A stretch of 64,000 nt of DNA from Pseudazoarcus sp963975885 (GCA_963975885.1 CAXBIS010000011.1:1-64000), one strand, 5' to 3'. Shown: positions 43,822 through 53,169, counted from the first letter of the stretch. The notes: generated by a model from the letters alone, not told the origin. Made by a program: numbers and translations.

Positions 43822-45309
43822 TCAGGCCCCCGCACCGGCGGCGAATTTCATGGCCGCCTCGTCGGCGTCGAGCTTCCACGACGAATCGGCGGCGCGCGCA
43901 CGCAGGCTGCGGTGCAGCAGGTAGGCGCGATTGGGCAGATGCAGATCTTCGGGAACGCGCTGGCCGTTGGTTACGTAGAACACTTCCAGCGCATGGTCGA
44001 TGGCCGCACCGACGGCCGGCGCCAGGGATGCGGCCTCGTCGACCTTGGTCAGCACGCAGCCGGCCAGGTCCGGCCCGCGATAGGCTTCGATCACATCGTC
44101 GAGCGTGTCGCCGCTGGCGGTCGCGTTCAGAAGCAGCAAGCGATGCACGTCGCCGGCGTTGGTGAGCATGGCGGCCTGCTTGACGACCATCTCGTCACGC
44201 TGGCTCATGCCCACCGTGTCGATCAACACCATGTGCTTGCCGCGCAACTCGGCAATGGTCTGGCGCAGGTCGGCGGCATCACGCACCGGGAACACCGGCA
44301 CACCCAGTATGCGTCCATAGATGCGCAACTGTTCCTGCGCGCCGATGCGGTAACCGTCGGTGGTGATCAGCGCAATCTTCTCGGCACCGTGGCGAACGAC
44401 GCAGCGCGCCGCGATCTTGGCGGTCGTGGTGGTCTTGCCCACGCCGGTGGGCCCGACCAGCGCAAACACGCCCCCGCGATCGATCAGGTCGGCGTCGCAT
44501 GACATCGCGCGCAGATCACGGCCGAGCGCATTGCGCACGGCCGTACGCGCTTCGTCGGCACAGGCGGTCTCGCCCACGGACTCGACCAGGCGGCGCGCCA
44601 GACGCGTCGAAAAGCCCGCGTCGAGCAACTCGCCCAGCACCTCCGCCCGGCCCGGCGCGTGGCGGCGAGTCTCGCCCCAGGCGAAGGCCGCGAGCTGGCG
44701 CTCGATCATGCCGCGAATGCCCGTGAGCTCGCTCATCAACCGGGTGTTGGCCTCCTGCAGCGCGGCAATGCGTGCATCGTCATCGCTCGAAGTGCGCACG
44801 TCCTCGCGCTTGCGCGTCACCGCCGGTGCAGGCCGGCCGCGTTCGACCGGCTCAAGCTCACCGGTGATGCTGTCGGCCAGATGCCGGGTCAGGGTCGAGG
44901 CGATATCGGCCGCATCGCGCGGCGGCGCAGGCTCGACGCGCTCGCGCGGCGGCTCGCTCGTCTCGTAGCCGCGCTTGCGGATCAGGTAGTCGGGGGTTTC
45001 CATGCGCGGCGGGTTGAACGGCCGGATGGTGCGTTCCGGCGCAGCGGGCTGCGTCCGGCCACCGCCCAGGCTCACGCGGCAATCCTCGTCTTCGTGGCTC
45101 GACGGCGGGGTGGGATCCGGCACGACGGAGTTCGCTCGAGGCGCGGCACGGCGCGGCGCGGCGCCGACGGCATCGGATGGCAGCGCGAGGATCTCGACGC
45201 CGCCTTCGACCGAACGGTTGGCCAGCACGATCGCATCGGCGCCGAGATCGGCCTTCAGGGCACGCAGGGCTTCGCGGGCGGTGTTGGCAAAGTAGCGCTT
45301 TACGTTCAT
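43822..45309 (-). CDS. flhF: flagellar placement GTPase FlhF
   Basis: 495 residues. SRP-type GTPase that sets the pole and early assembly of the flagellum. N-terminal B domain starts MNVKRYFANTAREALRALKA with DLGADAIVLANR, then a long Pro/Arg/Glu-rich linker (about 45-200). NG domain: P-loop GPTGVGKTTT (K292), TTDGYRIGAQEQL, DTVGMSQRD and TKVDEA. It follows flhA by 111 nt, a gap with no recognisable promoter. Confidence 0.96.
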   Translation of the reverse strand: MNVKRYFANTAREALRALKADLGADAIVLANRSVEGGVEILALPSDAVGAAPRRAAPRANSVVPDPTPPSSHEDEDCRVSLGGGRTQPAAPERTIRPFNPPRMETPDYLIRKRGYETSEPPRERVEPAPPRDAADIASTLTRHLADSITGELEPVERGRPAPAVTRKREDVRTSSDDDARIAALQEANTRLMSELTGIRGMIERQLAAFAWGETRRHAPGRAEVLGELLDAGFSTRLARRLVESVGETACADEARTAVRNALGRDLRAMSCDADLIDRGGVFALVGPTGVGKTTTTAKIAARCVVRHGAEKIALITTDGYRIGAQEQLRIYGRILGVPVFPVRDAADLRQTIAELRGKHMVLIDTVGMSQRDEMVVKQAAMLTNAGDVHRLLLLNATASGDTLDDVIEAYRGPDLAGCVLTKVDEAASLAPAVGAAIDHALEVFYVTNGQRVPEDLHLPNRAYLLHRSLRARAADSSWKLDADEAAMKFAAGAGA

Positions 45310-45420
45310 CCCGGTTCTCCAGACGATCCGCGCATTCCGCGCAGCATTGAGTCCATTATCGCGGCGCTGCGCAAATCATTAGGTCCGAATAAGCGGGCTT
45401 GTTCCCGTCTATTCCGGCCT

Positions 45421-47520
45421 TCAGGTGGCGGCACCACCAACCATCGTCGTGACGCGGATCGTGCGCGCCTCGGGCACCTCGGTGTTCGCGACGACCTTGA
45501 GCGACGGCACGGAGCGACGCAGGAAGCGCGACAGCAGCCAGCGCAGTTGCGGCGGGACCAGCAGGACCGGCGGCATGCCCATGTCCTCCATGCGCTGCGC
45601 CGCCTCGGCAGTCTGGCGCAGCATCGCGTCGGCCAACCCGGGCTCGATCGCGCCGCCGTCGCCGCTGGCGCTCATGGCCTGCGTGAGGATGCGCTCCAGC
45701 GTCGGCTCGAGCGCGATGACCTGCACCTCGCCGTTGCCCGGGAACAGGCTCTGCACGATCGCGCGGCCCAGGGTCTCACGCACGCGCGCCGTCAGTTCGG
45801 CCGGATCCTGCGTGCGCGGCGCGTGTTCGGCGAGCACCTCGATGATGCTGCGCATGTCGCGGATGTTGACGCCCTCGTCGAGCAAGTGTTGCAGCACGCG
45901 TTGCACCACCGACAGCGACAATTGTCCCGGCACCAGATCCTCGATGAGCTTGGGCGACTCCTTGGCGATATGGTCAATCAGTTGCTGCGTCTCCTGACGG
46001 CCGAGCAACTCCGCCGCATGGCTCAGCACCAGGTGGTTGAGGTGGGTGGCAATGACCGTGCTCGCGTCGACGACGGTGTAGCCCAGCGCATGGGCTTGTT
46101 CGCGCTGCGCAGCGTCGATCCAGTAGGCCGGCAGATCGAAGGCCGGGTCGCGCGTCTCGCGCCCCTGCAAGGGGCCGGACACCCGCCCCGGATTGATCGC
46201 GAGGTACTGGCCCGGCCAGGCCTCGCCACCGCCGATCTCCACGCCCTTGAGCGCGATGCGATAGGCGTTGGGCTTGAGTTCGAGGTTGTCTCGGATGTGT
46301 ACCGAGGCAGGCAGGAAGCCAACGTCCTGTGCGAACTTCTTGCGCAGGCCGCGGATGCGTCGCAGCAGTTCGCCGTCCTGCCCCTTGTCGACCAGCGGAA
46401 TCAGGCGGTAGCCCACTTCCAGGCCCAGCACGTCGACCGGCTGCACGTCGTTCCAGCTCGCTTCCTGCGCCTCGGCCGGCGTCGCCTTCGGCGCGGCTGC
46501 CTCGCCCGCTTCGACCTCTTCAGCCGATTCACGGGCAATGATCTGGCGTCGATGCCAGGCGAGGAAGAAGAAGGCGCCGGCGATCAGGATGAACACCAGG
46601 TTGGGCATGCCGGGAATCAGGCCGAGCACGCCGATGATGCCGCCGGTGAGCGTCATCACTTGCGGATTCGAGAACACCTGGTTGATCACCAGCCCGCCGA
46701 CGTCGCCCTCATCGCCGACGCGCGACACGACCAGGCCAGCCGCCACCGAGATCACCAGCGCCGGAATCTGCGCAACCAGGCCATCGCCGATTGTCAGCAG
46801 CGTGTAGGTTTCGACCGCCTGGCCGATCTCCATCTGGTGCTGCATGGTGCCGACGAACAGTCCGCCGATGATGTTGATGAGCAGGATCAGGATGCCGGCG
46901 ATGGCATCGCCGCGCACGAACTTGGAGGCACCGTCCATCGCGCCGAAGAAGTCCGACTGCTGGGAAACCTCCTTGCGGCGTTGCTTGGCCTGCTCCTCGT
47001 TGATGAGGCCGGCGTTCAGGTCCGCATCGATGGCCATCTGCTTGCCGGGCATCGCGTCCAGCGTGAAGCGCGCGCTCACTTCGGCGATGCGGCCCGCACC
47101 CTTGGTGATGACGACGAAGTTGATCAGTACCAGGATGCCGAACACCACCAGACCGATCGCGGTGTTGCCGCCGACCAGGAAGAAGCCGAAAGCCTCGATG
47201 ACCTTGCCCGCGGCGTCCGGCCCGGTATGACCCTCGAGCAGCACGATGCGCGTCGAGGCCACGTTGAGCGCGAGACGCAGCAGCGTGGTGACCAGCAGCA
47301 CGGTCGGAAACACGGAGAAATCCAGCGGCTTCTTGGTGTACATCGCCACCAGCAGCACCATCACCGCCATCGAGATGTTGAAGGTGAAGAACAGGTCGAG
47401 CGCGAATGGCGGCAACGGCAGCACCATCATCGACAGCACGAGGATGATGAAGATCGGTGCGCCGAGCATGCGCAGGTTCTCGGAGCTCGCCAGGGCGCGC
47501 AGGTTCAGACTGTCATTCAT
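45421..47520 (-). CDS. flhA: flagellar export gate protein FlhA
   Basis: 699 residues. Eight membrane helices in the first ~320 residues, the FHIPEP-type signature region around GAGRIAEVSARFTLDAMPGK and AIDADLNAGLINEEQAKQRR, and a large cytoplasmic domain (about 355-699) that docks chaperone-substrate complexes. The ATG at 47520 overlaps the flhB end as ATGA. Length is the family norm. Confidence 0.97.
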   Translation of the reverse strand: MNDSLNLRALASSENLRMLGAPIFIILVLSMMVLPLPPFALDLFFTFNISMAVMVLLVAMYTKKPLDFSVFPTVLLVTTLLRLALNVASTRIVLLEGHTGPDAAGKVIEAFGFFLVGGNTAIGLVVFGILVLINFVVITKGAGRIAEVSARFTLDAMPGKQMAIDADLNAGLINEEQAKQRRKEVSQQSDFFGAMDGASKFVRGDAIAGILILLINIIGGLFVGTMQHQMEIGQAVETYTLLTIGDGLVAQIPALVISVAAGLVVSRVGDEGDVGGLVINQVFSNPQVMTLTGGIIGVLGLIPGMPNLVFILIAGAFFFLAWHRRQIIARESAEEVEAGEAAAPKATPAEAQEASWNDVQPVDVLGLEVGYRLIPLVDKGQDGELLRRIRGLRKKFAQDVGFLPASVHIRDNLELKPNAYRIALKGVEIGGGEAWPGQYLAINPGRVSGPLQGRETRDPAFDLPAYWIDAAQREQAHALGYTVVDASTVIATHLNHLVLSHAAELLGRQETQQLIDHIAKESPKLIEDLVPGQLSLSVVQRVLQHLLDEGVNIRDMRSIIEVLAEHAPRTQDPAELTARVRETLGRAIVQSLFPGNGEVQVIALEPTLERILTQAMSASGDGGAIEPGLADAMLRQTAEAAQRMEDMGMPPVLLVPPQLRWLLSRFLRRSVPSLKVVANTEVPEARTIRVTTMVGGAAT

Positions 47521-48694
47521 TCATCGACCTCTCGGTGCCTTCGTGCCGGGCATTCGTGCCGCTGCCCCCCGGATCCATGCCACGGGGCACGGACACCCCG
47601 GTCGGCACGTCCGGCTTGGTGCCGCCGCGCGCCATCCAGTTGTTGAGTTGATAGACATAGGCCATGACCTCGGCCACCGCGGTGTACAGCGCCGCCGGAA
47701 TGGTCTCGCCCAACTCGCAGTGCGCATACAGCGCGCGCGCCAAAGGCGGCGCCTCGAGCCGGGGCACGTCGTGCTCGGCGGCGAGTTCGCGGATCTTGAG
47801 CGCCACGTCGCCACGCCCCTTCGCGATGACCACCGGCGCGCCCATGCTCGCCCCGTCGTACTTGAGCGCCACCGCAAAGTGCGTCGGGTTGGTCACGACG
47901 ACATCGGCCTTGGGTACCTCGGCCATCATGCGCCGACGCGCCATCTCACGCTGGATCGCCCGCACCCGTGCCTTGACGTGCGGATCACCCTCCTGCTCCT
48001 TGTTCTCGCGCTTGACCTCGTCGCGCGTCATTCGCATGCGGCGGTGGAACTGCCACAACTGGAAGGGCACGTCCATCAGCGCAACCAGCGCCAGCCCCAG
48101 AATGATCAGCAGCGCGGCAAAGACCAACGTCTCGAAAAAACGCGGAATCGCGTATTCCAGCGGCAAACCCATCAGCGTGAACACGTTCTCGCGCTCGCGC
48201 CACACCGCCAGCACCCCAAGCGCGCCGATGATCAACGCCTTGAGCACCGACTTGATCAGCTCAGCCAGCCCGTGCACCGAGAACATGCGCGCCAGCCCCT
48301 TGAGCGGATTCATGCGCTCGGGCTTGAGCGCCAGCACCTTGCTCGAGAACACGAAACCGCCCAGCGAAATCGGCGCGGCCAGCGCCGCGACCATGAGCAC
48401 GCCGAACAGCGGCAGGATGGTGATCAGCACCTCGGTGAAGATCGTCGAGAACGCGTCGAGCATGCGCTGCGTATCGAAGGCCGCCGCGCGCTCGAAGGTG
48501 AACCCGTGCTTGAGCGTGTCCGTGATCCGCGTCCCGACCCAGCCGCCCATGGCCCACAACATCGCCGCGCCGGTAATCAGCACGAAGAAGGTCGACAGCT
48601 CGCGCGACTGCGGAACCTGGCCTTCCTCGCGGCCCTGTTCGAGCCGTCGTGGCGTAGGTTGTTCGGTTTTTTCGAGATCGCTCTCTTCGGCCAT
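47513..48694 (-). CDS. flhB: flagellar export switch protein FlhB
   Basis: 393 residues from ATG 48694 (GGGAG upstream). Four membrane helices (about 30-215) and a cytoplasmic C domain. The autocleavage site is NPTH with N269-P270, the same number as in Salmonella, in VVVTNPTHFAVALKYDG. The C-terminal tail of about 40 residues is extra and Gly/Pro/Thr rich. FlhB switches export from hook to filament substrates after interaction with FliK. First gene of the flhBAFG-fliA-motCD run; the palindrome at 48765 lies in front. Confidence 0.97.
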   Translation of the reverse strand: MAEESDLEKTEQPTPRRLEQGREEGQVPQSRELSTFFVLITGAAMLWAMGGWVGTRITDTLKHGFTFERAAAFDTQRMLDAFSTIFTEVLITILPLFGVLMVAALAAPISLGGFVFSSKVLALKPERMNPLKGLARMFSVHGLAELIKSVLKALIIGALGVLAVWRERENVFTLMGLPLEYAIPRFFETLVFAALLIILGLALVALMDVPFQLWQFHRRMRMTRDEVKRENKEQEGDPHVKARVRAIQREMARRRMMAEVPKADVVVTNPTHFAVALKYDGASMGAPVVIAKGRGDVALKIRELAAEHDVPRLEAPPLARALYAHCELGETIPAALYTAVAEVMAYVYQLNNWMARGGTKPDVPTGVSVPRGMDPGGSGTNARHEGTERSMNE

Positions 48695-48764
48695 TGCCGC
48701 TCCCGTGCAGGCCGCCCCGCGCAAATGCGGGCATGCGACCACGTGGAGCGATTATCGAAGGGAG

Positions 48765-48781
48765 GCGGCAAATCTTGCCGG
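48765..48781 (-). promoter_or_regulatory. palindrome upstream of flhB
   Basis: In the flhB sense direction it reads CCGGCA-AGATT-TGCCGC: arms of five perfectly paired bases with an outer mismatch. It ends 70 nt before the flhB ATG. CGGCAAGATTTGCCGCC is identical to the sequence before fliO, at nearly the same distance from the start codon (66 nt there). No sigma54 or sigma28 promoter is visible here. Confidence 0.65.
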
Positions 48782-48851
48782 TCGATAAGGGCGGGGAATC
48801 CGCCTCAATTCGGTGCTTCGCTGCGCGCCGCAGACGCGCCGCGATCTGCGT

Positions 48852-49301
48852 TCAGCGCGAGGGGCGCAGCTTGGAAACGCCCTCGATGCGGTCCCCCGGG
48901 CCGACGCCGCGCTCGTCGAACCAGCCCTTGTTCATCTCCAGCGCATAGCGCGCGGACTTGACCGCACAGTGGCTGGTCTCGCTCTGCGGCTGCATGTCGG
49001 CGATGTTGAGGATCGTGCCGTCGCGCGCGAGGAAGGCCACCGACAGCGGAATCAGCGTGTTCTTCATCCACATGCAGTGGCGCGCATCGTAGTCGAACAC
49101 GAAGACCATGCCGCGATTCTCGGCCATCGATTCACGGTGCATCAAGCCCACCTGGCGCGTCTGCGGGGTATGGGCCATCTCCGCGGTGATGCGATACATG
49201 CCGGCCGTCAGTTGCACCAGCGGCATCTGCTGCGCCGCCGCGACACCCGCGAGGCACAGCAGGATGAACGAGATGGCAATTCGGTACAGATTGCGGCGCA
49301 T
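48852..49301 (-). CDS. DUF192 family secreted protein
   Basis: 149 residues. Signal peptide MRRNLYRIAISFILLCLAGV, cut near AAAQQ. DUF192 features: QVGLMHRESMAENRGMVFVF, CMWMKNTLIPLSVAFL, TILNIADMQPQSETSHC and ALEMNKGWFDERGVGPGD. These small periplasmic or secreted proteins are widespread and of unknown function. The start is placed at the ATG at 49301, where the signal peptide begins; a longer open frame upstream overlaps rluE. Confidence 0.9.
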   Translation of the reverse strand: MRRNLYRIAISFILLCLAGVAAAQQMPLVQLTAGMYRITAEMAHTPQTRQVGLMHRESMAENRGMVFVFDYDARHCMWMKNTLIPLSVAFLARDGTILNIADMQPQSETSHCAVKSARYALEMNKGWFDERGVGPGDRIEGVSKLRPSR

Positions 49302-49336
49302 CGACTTCGTCCTGAAAACGGGAGACGGTCCCGATT

Positions 49337-49909
49337 CTAGCGCGCCCGACGGCGCCCCGGCGCATCCGAACCCGCCTCGCGCCATTGTCCTGGGGAGAGA
49401 TCGCCCAGCCTCCATCCACCCACGGCCACCCGGACCAGTCGCAGCGTCGGGTAGCCGACCTTGGCCGTCATGCGCCGCACCTGCCGGTTGCGCCCCTCGC
49501 GCAGCACGATTTCCAGCCACGCCGTGGGCACGCTCTTGCGATAGCGCACGGGTGGGTCACGCGGCCACAGCCAGTCGGGCTCGGCCACGTGCCGCGCCTC
49601 GCAGGGGCGCGTGCGAAAGTCGCCCAGATCCAGCCCGCCCGCTCGCATCGCCGCCAGCGCGGTCTCGTCCGGTTCGCCCTCGACCTGAACGAGATAGGTC
49701 TTGGGCTGCTTGGCGCTCGGATCGGTGATGCGGTGCTGCAGCGCGCCGTCATCGGTGAGCACCAGCAGCCCCTCGGAATCGGTGTCGAGACGCCCTGCAG
49801 CATACACGCCGGGAACGTCGATGAAATCCTTGAGTGTTGGGCGCGAACCGTCACCCGAGAACTGGCAGATCACGCCATGGGGCTTGTTGAACAGGAGCAG
49901 TCGCGCCAC
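49337..49909 (-). CDS. rluE: 23S rRNA pseudouridine synthase, RluE-like
   Basis: 190 residues. RsuA/RluE family: starts MARLLLFNKPHGVICQFSGD, catalytic aspartate D42 in AAGRLDTDSEGLLVLT, KTYLVQVEG and the LREGRNRQVRRMTAKVGYPT signature. No S4 domain, which fits RluE (modifies U2457 of 23S rRNA in E. coli). Enzyme class is certain; the exact target base is inferred. Confidence 0.92.
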   Translation of the reverse strand: MARLLLFNKPHGVICQFSGDGSRPTLKDFIDVPGVYAAGRLDTDSEGLLVLTDDGALQHRITDPSAKQPKTYLVQVEGEPDETALAAMRAGGLDLGDFRTRPCEARHVAEPDWLWPRDPPVRYRKSVPTAWLEIVLREGRNRQVRRMTAKVGYPTLRLVRVAVGGWRLGDLSPGQWREAGSDAPGRRRAR

Positions 49910-49912
49910 GGA

Positions 49913-50320
49913 TCAGTCGCCGTCAGCCTTGCGCGGCGCATCGTTCTCGATGTCGGCCACCACCACGGACAGCGCATCGGTCGAGATCACCACTTCGGCC
50001 AGCGACAGCAGCAGCGAGATCGTCAGCAACAAGGTACTCGCGCCGAACATCAGCTTGCCCGGCAACTGCTCGTCGACGAACAGCGCGAACATCGACAGCG
50101 AGCACAGCAGAAAGGACACCACCGCAAAGCCCTGCATGTACTTGATCAGCACGATGCGATGCTTGAGCCCCGGAATCTGCGCCTGCACCACGGCGGCACT
50201 GCGATCGGGCGAGGAATGCAACTGCCGGATCACCTGTGCCAACGTCAGGAACCGGTTGGTGTAGGCGAGCAGCAGCAGCGAAATCGCAGGGAACAGCAGG
50301 GCGGGGGTGGTGAGGTCCAT
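49913..50320 (-). CDS. DUF2721 family membrane protein
   Basis: 135 residues with three hydrophobic helices (about 6-28, 60-85 and 90-112). Starts MDLTTPALLFPAISLLLLAY and has QIPGLKHRIVLIKYMQGFAV in the middle. It fits the DUF2721 family of small membrane proteins of unknown function. ATG 50320 is chosen because further upstream the frame runs into the tRNA-Ser gene. It lies 3 nt from the rluE start. Confidence 0.85.
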   Translation of the reverse strand: MDLTTPALLFPAISLLLLAYTNRFLTLAQVIRQLHSSPDRSAAVVQAQIPGLKHRIVLIKYMQGFAVVSFLLCSLSMFALFVDEQLPGKLMFGASTLLLTISLLLSLAEVVISTDALSVVVADIENDAPRKADGD

Positions 50321-50341
50321 CGGGGTAGGTCCTCGGTCAGT

Positions 50342-50429
50342 TGGCGGAAGAGGTGGGATTCGAACCCACGGATGGTTTCCCATCGCCGGTTTTCAAGACC
50401 GGTGCCTTAAACCGCTCGGCCACTCTTCC
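50342..50429 (-). tRNA. tRNA-Ser (UGA anticodon)
   Basis: 88 nt including an encoded CCA. Acceptor stem GGAAGAG/CTCTTCC with discriminator G, D-arm GGCCGAGCGG, anticodon stem CCGGT/ACCGG with loop CTTGAAA (anticodon TGA), a long variable arm (GATGGGAAACCATC) and T-arm with GGTTCGAATCC. The class II structure fits serine. Confidence 0.97.
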
Positions 50430-50443
50430 TGCAATCGTTGGAA

Positions 50444-50471
50444 GCGGGCCTGCGGCCCGCGCCGGTTTTTT
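50444..50471. terminator. strong hairpin between tRNA-Ser and tRNA relic
   Basis: 7-bp GC stem (50444-50450 with 50454-50460), loop TGC, followed on the + strand by GCCGG and a T-run (50466-50471). Orientation of the T-tract is +, opposite to the tRNA, so its role is unclear. It may be left over from the rearrangement that broke the neighbouring tRNA. Confidence 0.5.
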
Positions 50472-50501
50472 CTTCGCAAGCGCCGCGCTATCGCGCGTCG
50501 C

Positions 50502-50537
50502 CAAGACCGGTGCATTCAACCACTGGGCCACGCCTCC
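50502..50537 (-). pseudogene. 5' half of a second tRNA-Ser, truncated
   Basis: From 50537 on the minus strand, the DNA reads like a tRNA-Ser 5' half: acceptor GGAGGCG, D-arm region (GGCCCAGTGGTTGAATGC), then CACCGGTCTTG up to the anticodon loop, where it breaks off (50502) into unrelated GC-rich DNA. No 3' half (T-arm, acceptor 3' strand) follows. The CACCGGTCTTG piece matches the intact tRNA-Ser next to it. Confidence 0.7.
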
Positions 50538-50597
50538 GTTTTAACTCGTTCGAGCCTGAGGCCAGCGGCGGAGTATACCGTTCCGTCCCGCCCTGCG

Positions 50598-51905
50598 TCA
50601 GGCCGTGCGCTCGAACAGGGCGATGGATTCGACGTGGGAGGTCTGCGGAAACATGTTGGCGATGCCGGCACCGCGCAGGGTGTAGCCCTTTTCGTGCACG
50701 AGCACGGCGGCGTCGCGGGCGAGCGTGGCGGGGTTGCACGAGACGTAGACGATGCGCGCAGGCGACTGGCGTTCGGACAAGGCCTTGACCACGGCGATGG
50801 CGCCGTCGCGCGGCGGGTCGATGAGCATCTTGTCGAGGTGTCCCAGGGCGGCGAGGCTGTCTTCGGTGGCTTCGAACAGGTTCGCGGCGTGGAATTCCGC
50901 GTTCGCTTCGAGGCCGTTGGCGCGGGCGTTTTCGAGCGCGCGGGCGACCAGCGTCTCGCTGCCCTCGACGCCGACCACGGTCGCGCCGAGCCGGGCGATC
51001 GGCAGGCTGAAGTTGCCCAGGCCGCAGAACAGGTCGGCAACGCGCTCTCCCGCGCGCGGGGCGAGCAATTGCATCGCGCGACGCATCAGCAACTGGTTGA
51101 TCGCGACGTTGACCTGGGTGAAGTCGGTTGGGCGAAAGTCCATCTTCACGCCGAATTCGGGCAGCGTGTAGGACAGGCCCGGTGCCTCCTCGGGGTGCAG
51201 GCGGCGCACGGTGTCAGGCCCCTTGGACTGCAACCAGACCTGCACGCCGTGCGCGTCCGCAAAGGCACGGAAGCGGTCCTCGTCGGCAGCGGTGAGCGGC
51301 TCGAGGTGGCGGAACACGAGTACCGTGAGATCGTCATCCCCGACGGCCAGTTCGACCTGCGGGAGGCGATCAGGCGCGGACAGGCCACCGATCAGTTCAC
51401 GCAGCGCGGGGAGCATCGCAGAGACGTGCGGCGGCAGGATCTCGCAGCTCGTCATGTCGGCGACGTAGCTGCTCTTGCGCTCACGGAAGCCGACCAGCGC
51501 GCCGCCCTTCTTGGGCACGAAGCGCGCACCGATGCGCGCGCGAAAGCGATACCCCCAGCTGGGTCCGTGAATCGCCGGGAAGATGGTGTCGGCACGCAGT
51601 CGGCCGACGTGCCACAGCGCATCCTCGAGCACGCGCTGCTTGACCGCGGCCTGGGCACCGGAATCCAGATGCTGCATCGAACAGCCGCCGCACACGCCGA
51701 AGTACCGACACTTGGGCTGCACTCGCTGCGCGCTCGCGGTGATCACCCGCACCAGTTGCGCCAGCTCGTAGCTGGGACGCTTGCGATAGACCGAGTACTC
51801 GACCTCTTCGCCCGGCAGGGCGCCGTCGATGAAGGTGGCCTTGCCGTCGACGTGGGTGACGCCGCGACCCTCGTGATCGACCGATTCGATGACTGCGACT
51901 GGCAT
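50598..51905 (-). CDS. rlmD: 23S rRNA (uracil1939-C5)-methyltransferase RlmD
   Basis: 435 residues. TRAM domain at about 1-55, [4Fe-4S] cluster cysteines C66, C72 and C75 (CRYFGVCGGC) and C154. Rossmann methyltransferase with DLFCGLGNFSLPIA, DPPRDG and the catalytic cysteine C390 in VSCNPATLARD. Start taken at ATG 51905 with GGGA 8 nt upstream; an in-frame ATG nine codons earlier (51932) is an alternative. Divergent from roxA. Confidence 0.95.
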   Translation of the reverse strand: MPVAVIESVDHEGRGVTHVDGKATFIDGALPGEEVEYSVYRKRPSYELAQLVRVITASAQRVQPKCRYFGVCGGCSMQHLDSGAQAAVKQRVLEDALWHVGRLRADTIFPAIHGPSWGYRFRARIGARFVPKKGGALVGFRERKSSYVADMTSCEILPPHVSAMLPALRELIGGLSAPDRLPQVELAVGDDDLTVLVFRHLEPLTAADEDRFRAFADAHGVQVWLQSKGPDTVRRLHPEEAPGLSYTLPEFGVKMDFRPTDFTQVNVAINQLLMRRAMQLLAPRAGERVADLFCGLGNFSLPIARLGATVVGVEGSETLVARALENARANGLEANAEFHAANLFEATEDSLAALGHLDKMLIDPPRDGAIAVVKALSERQSPARIVYVSCNPATLARDAAVLVHEKGYTLRGAGIANMFPQTSHVESIALFERTA

Positions 51906-51983
51906 GTACGATCCCGCAAAAAAGTCTGCCATTTTACCGGTTTGCGACGCGCCGGGCCGAAGTGTTCGGCGATAATCCCGGCC

Positions 51984-53108
51984 ATGACTCGCGAACTTCT
52001 CGGCGGCATCACGCCGCAACGCTTTCTGGCCGAATACTGGCAGAAGAAGCCCCTGCTCATCCGCCAGGCCATCCCCGGCTTCACCGGCGTCGTCGAGCTG
52101 GACGAACTGTTCGATCTGGCCTGCGACGAGGATGTCGAATCGCGCCTGATCCGCCATACGGATGACGGCTGGCAGGTCTCGCGCGGACCGCAGAAGCGCT
52201 CGACCCTCAAGCGTCGAAAGCAGGCGTGGACCGTGCTGGTGCAGGGGCTCAACCTGTGGGTGCGCGAAGCCGACGCGCTGCTGCACCGCTTCGACTTCAT
52301 CCCGCAGGCGCGCCTCGACGATCTGATGGTGAGCTACGCAACCGACGGCGGCGGCATCGGCGCACATTTCGACAGTTACGACGTATTCCTGCTGCAAGGC
52401 TTCGGGCAGCGGCACTGGCGCATCAGCGACCAAAGCGAGCACCGTCTCGTCGAGGACGCGCCACTGAAGCTGATTGCCGACTTCCATCCGACCGAGGAAT
52501 GGGTGCTCGAACCGGGCGACATGCTCTACCTGCCGCCGCGCTATGCGCACGAAGGCACGGCGATCGGCGAATGCACAACCTACTCGATCGGCTTTCGCGC
52601 GCCCAGCGCGCAGGAACTGGGCAGCGAGTTCCTCGGTTGGCTGGCCGAGCGCGTTGAACTGCCCGGAATGTATGCCGACCCGGATCTGGCCTTGCAGGAC
52701 AACTCGGCCGCGATTCCTCCGACCATGGTGGAACGCGTCGCCGGCATGCTCGACGCGATTCGCTGGGGGCGGGACGACGTCGCAGACTTTCTCGGCCACT
52801 ATCTGAGCGAACCCAAGCCGTCGGTGTTCTTCGTGGCACCCGACGAACCGCTCTCACGCCGTCAGTTCGACGCGGCCGTGGCCGCGCACGGTTTCGTCCT
52901 CGACCCCGCCACCCTGCTGCTGATCCACGACGCGCTCTTCTACCTCAACGGCGAGCGCATCGAAACCAGCGCCGCGGCGCACGCAACGCTCGCGCGGCTC
53001 GCGCATGCGCGGCGCATCGACGCCGCCGCGGCCGGGGCGGACGCGCTGCCGTCCTTGTACGAGATGTATCTGTCCGGATTCGGACAACCGGAGATCGACG
53101 AGGATTGA
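51984..53108 (+). CDS. roxA: ribosomal protein uL16 arginine hydroxylase RoxA (YcfD-like)
   Basis: 374 residues, the usual size (373 in E. coli). JmjC-type 2-oxoglutarate/Fe(II) oxygenase: iron ligands H128 and D130 in GAHFDSYDVF, and H189 in PPRYAHEG. Cupin fold at about 85-205, followed by a dimerisation and winged-helix C-terminal half. YcfD hydroxylates an arginine of ribosomal protein uL16. The start is the ATG at 51984; earlier in-frame codons lie within rlmD. Confidence 0.94.
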   Translation: MTRELLGGITPQRFLAEYWQKKPLLIRQAIPGFTGVVELDELFDLACDEDVESRLIRHTDDGWQVSRGPQKRSTLKRRKQAWTVLVQGLNLWVREADALLHRFDFIPQARLDDLMVSYATDGGGIGAHFDSYDVFLLQGFGQRHWRISDQSEHRLVEDAPLKLIADFHPTEEWVLEPGDMLYLPPRYAHEGTAIGECTTYSIGFRAPSAQELGSEFLGWLAERVELPGMYADPDLALQDNSAAIPPTMVERVAGMLDAIRWGRDDVADFLGHYLSEPKPSVFFVAPDEPLSRRQFDAAVAAHGFVLDPATLLLIHDALFYLNGERIETSAAAHATLARLAHARRIDAAAAGADALPSLYEMYLSGFGQPEIDED

Positions 53109-53120
53109 GCCCCCAGAAGC

Positions 53121-53148
53121 GACAAGGCGCCCCGCGGGGCGCCTTGTC
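53121..53148. terminator. bidirectional hairpin between convergent roxA and bamC
   Basis: Perfect 13-bp inverted repeat (53121-53133 with 53136-53148) and a 2-nt loop, between the roxA and bamC stops. Very stable, though with no long T-tract. Confidence 0.8.
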
Positions 53149-53169
53149 GTCGTGTCGGCTGCGCGCGCC

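Noticed and set aside
44659..47646. Very long open frame (995 codons) on the + strand
   Set aside because: It runs antisense to flhF and flhA with low-complexity Arg/His-rich translation; typical of high-GC codon bias. flhA and flhF on the other strand are clear family members.
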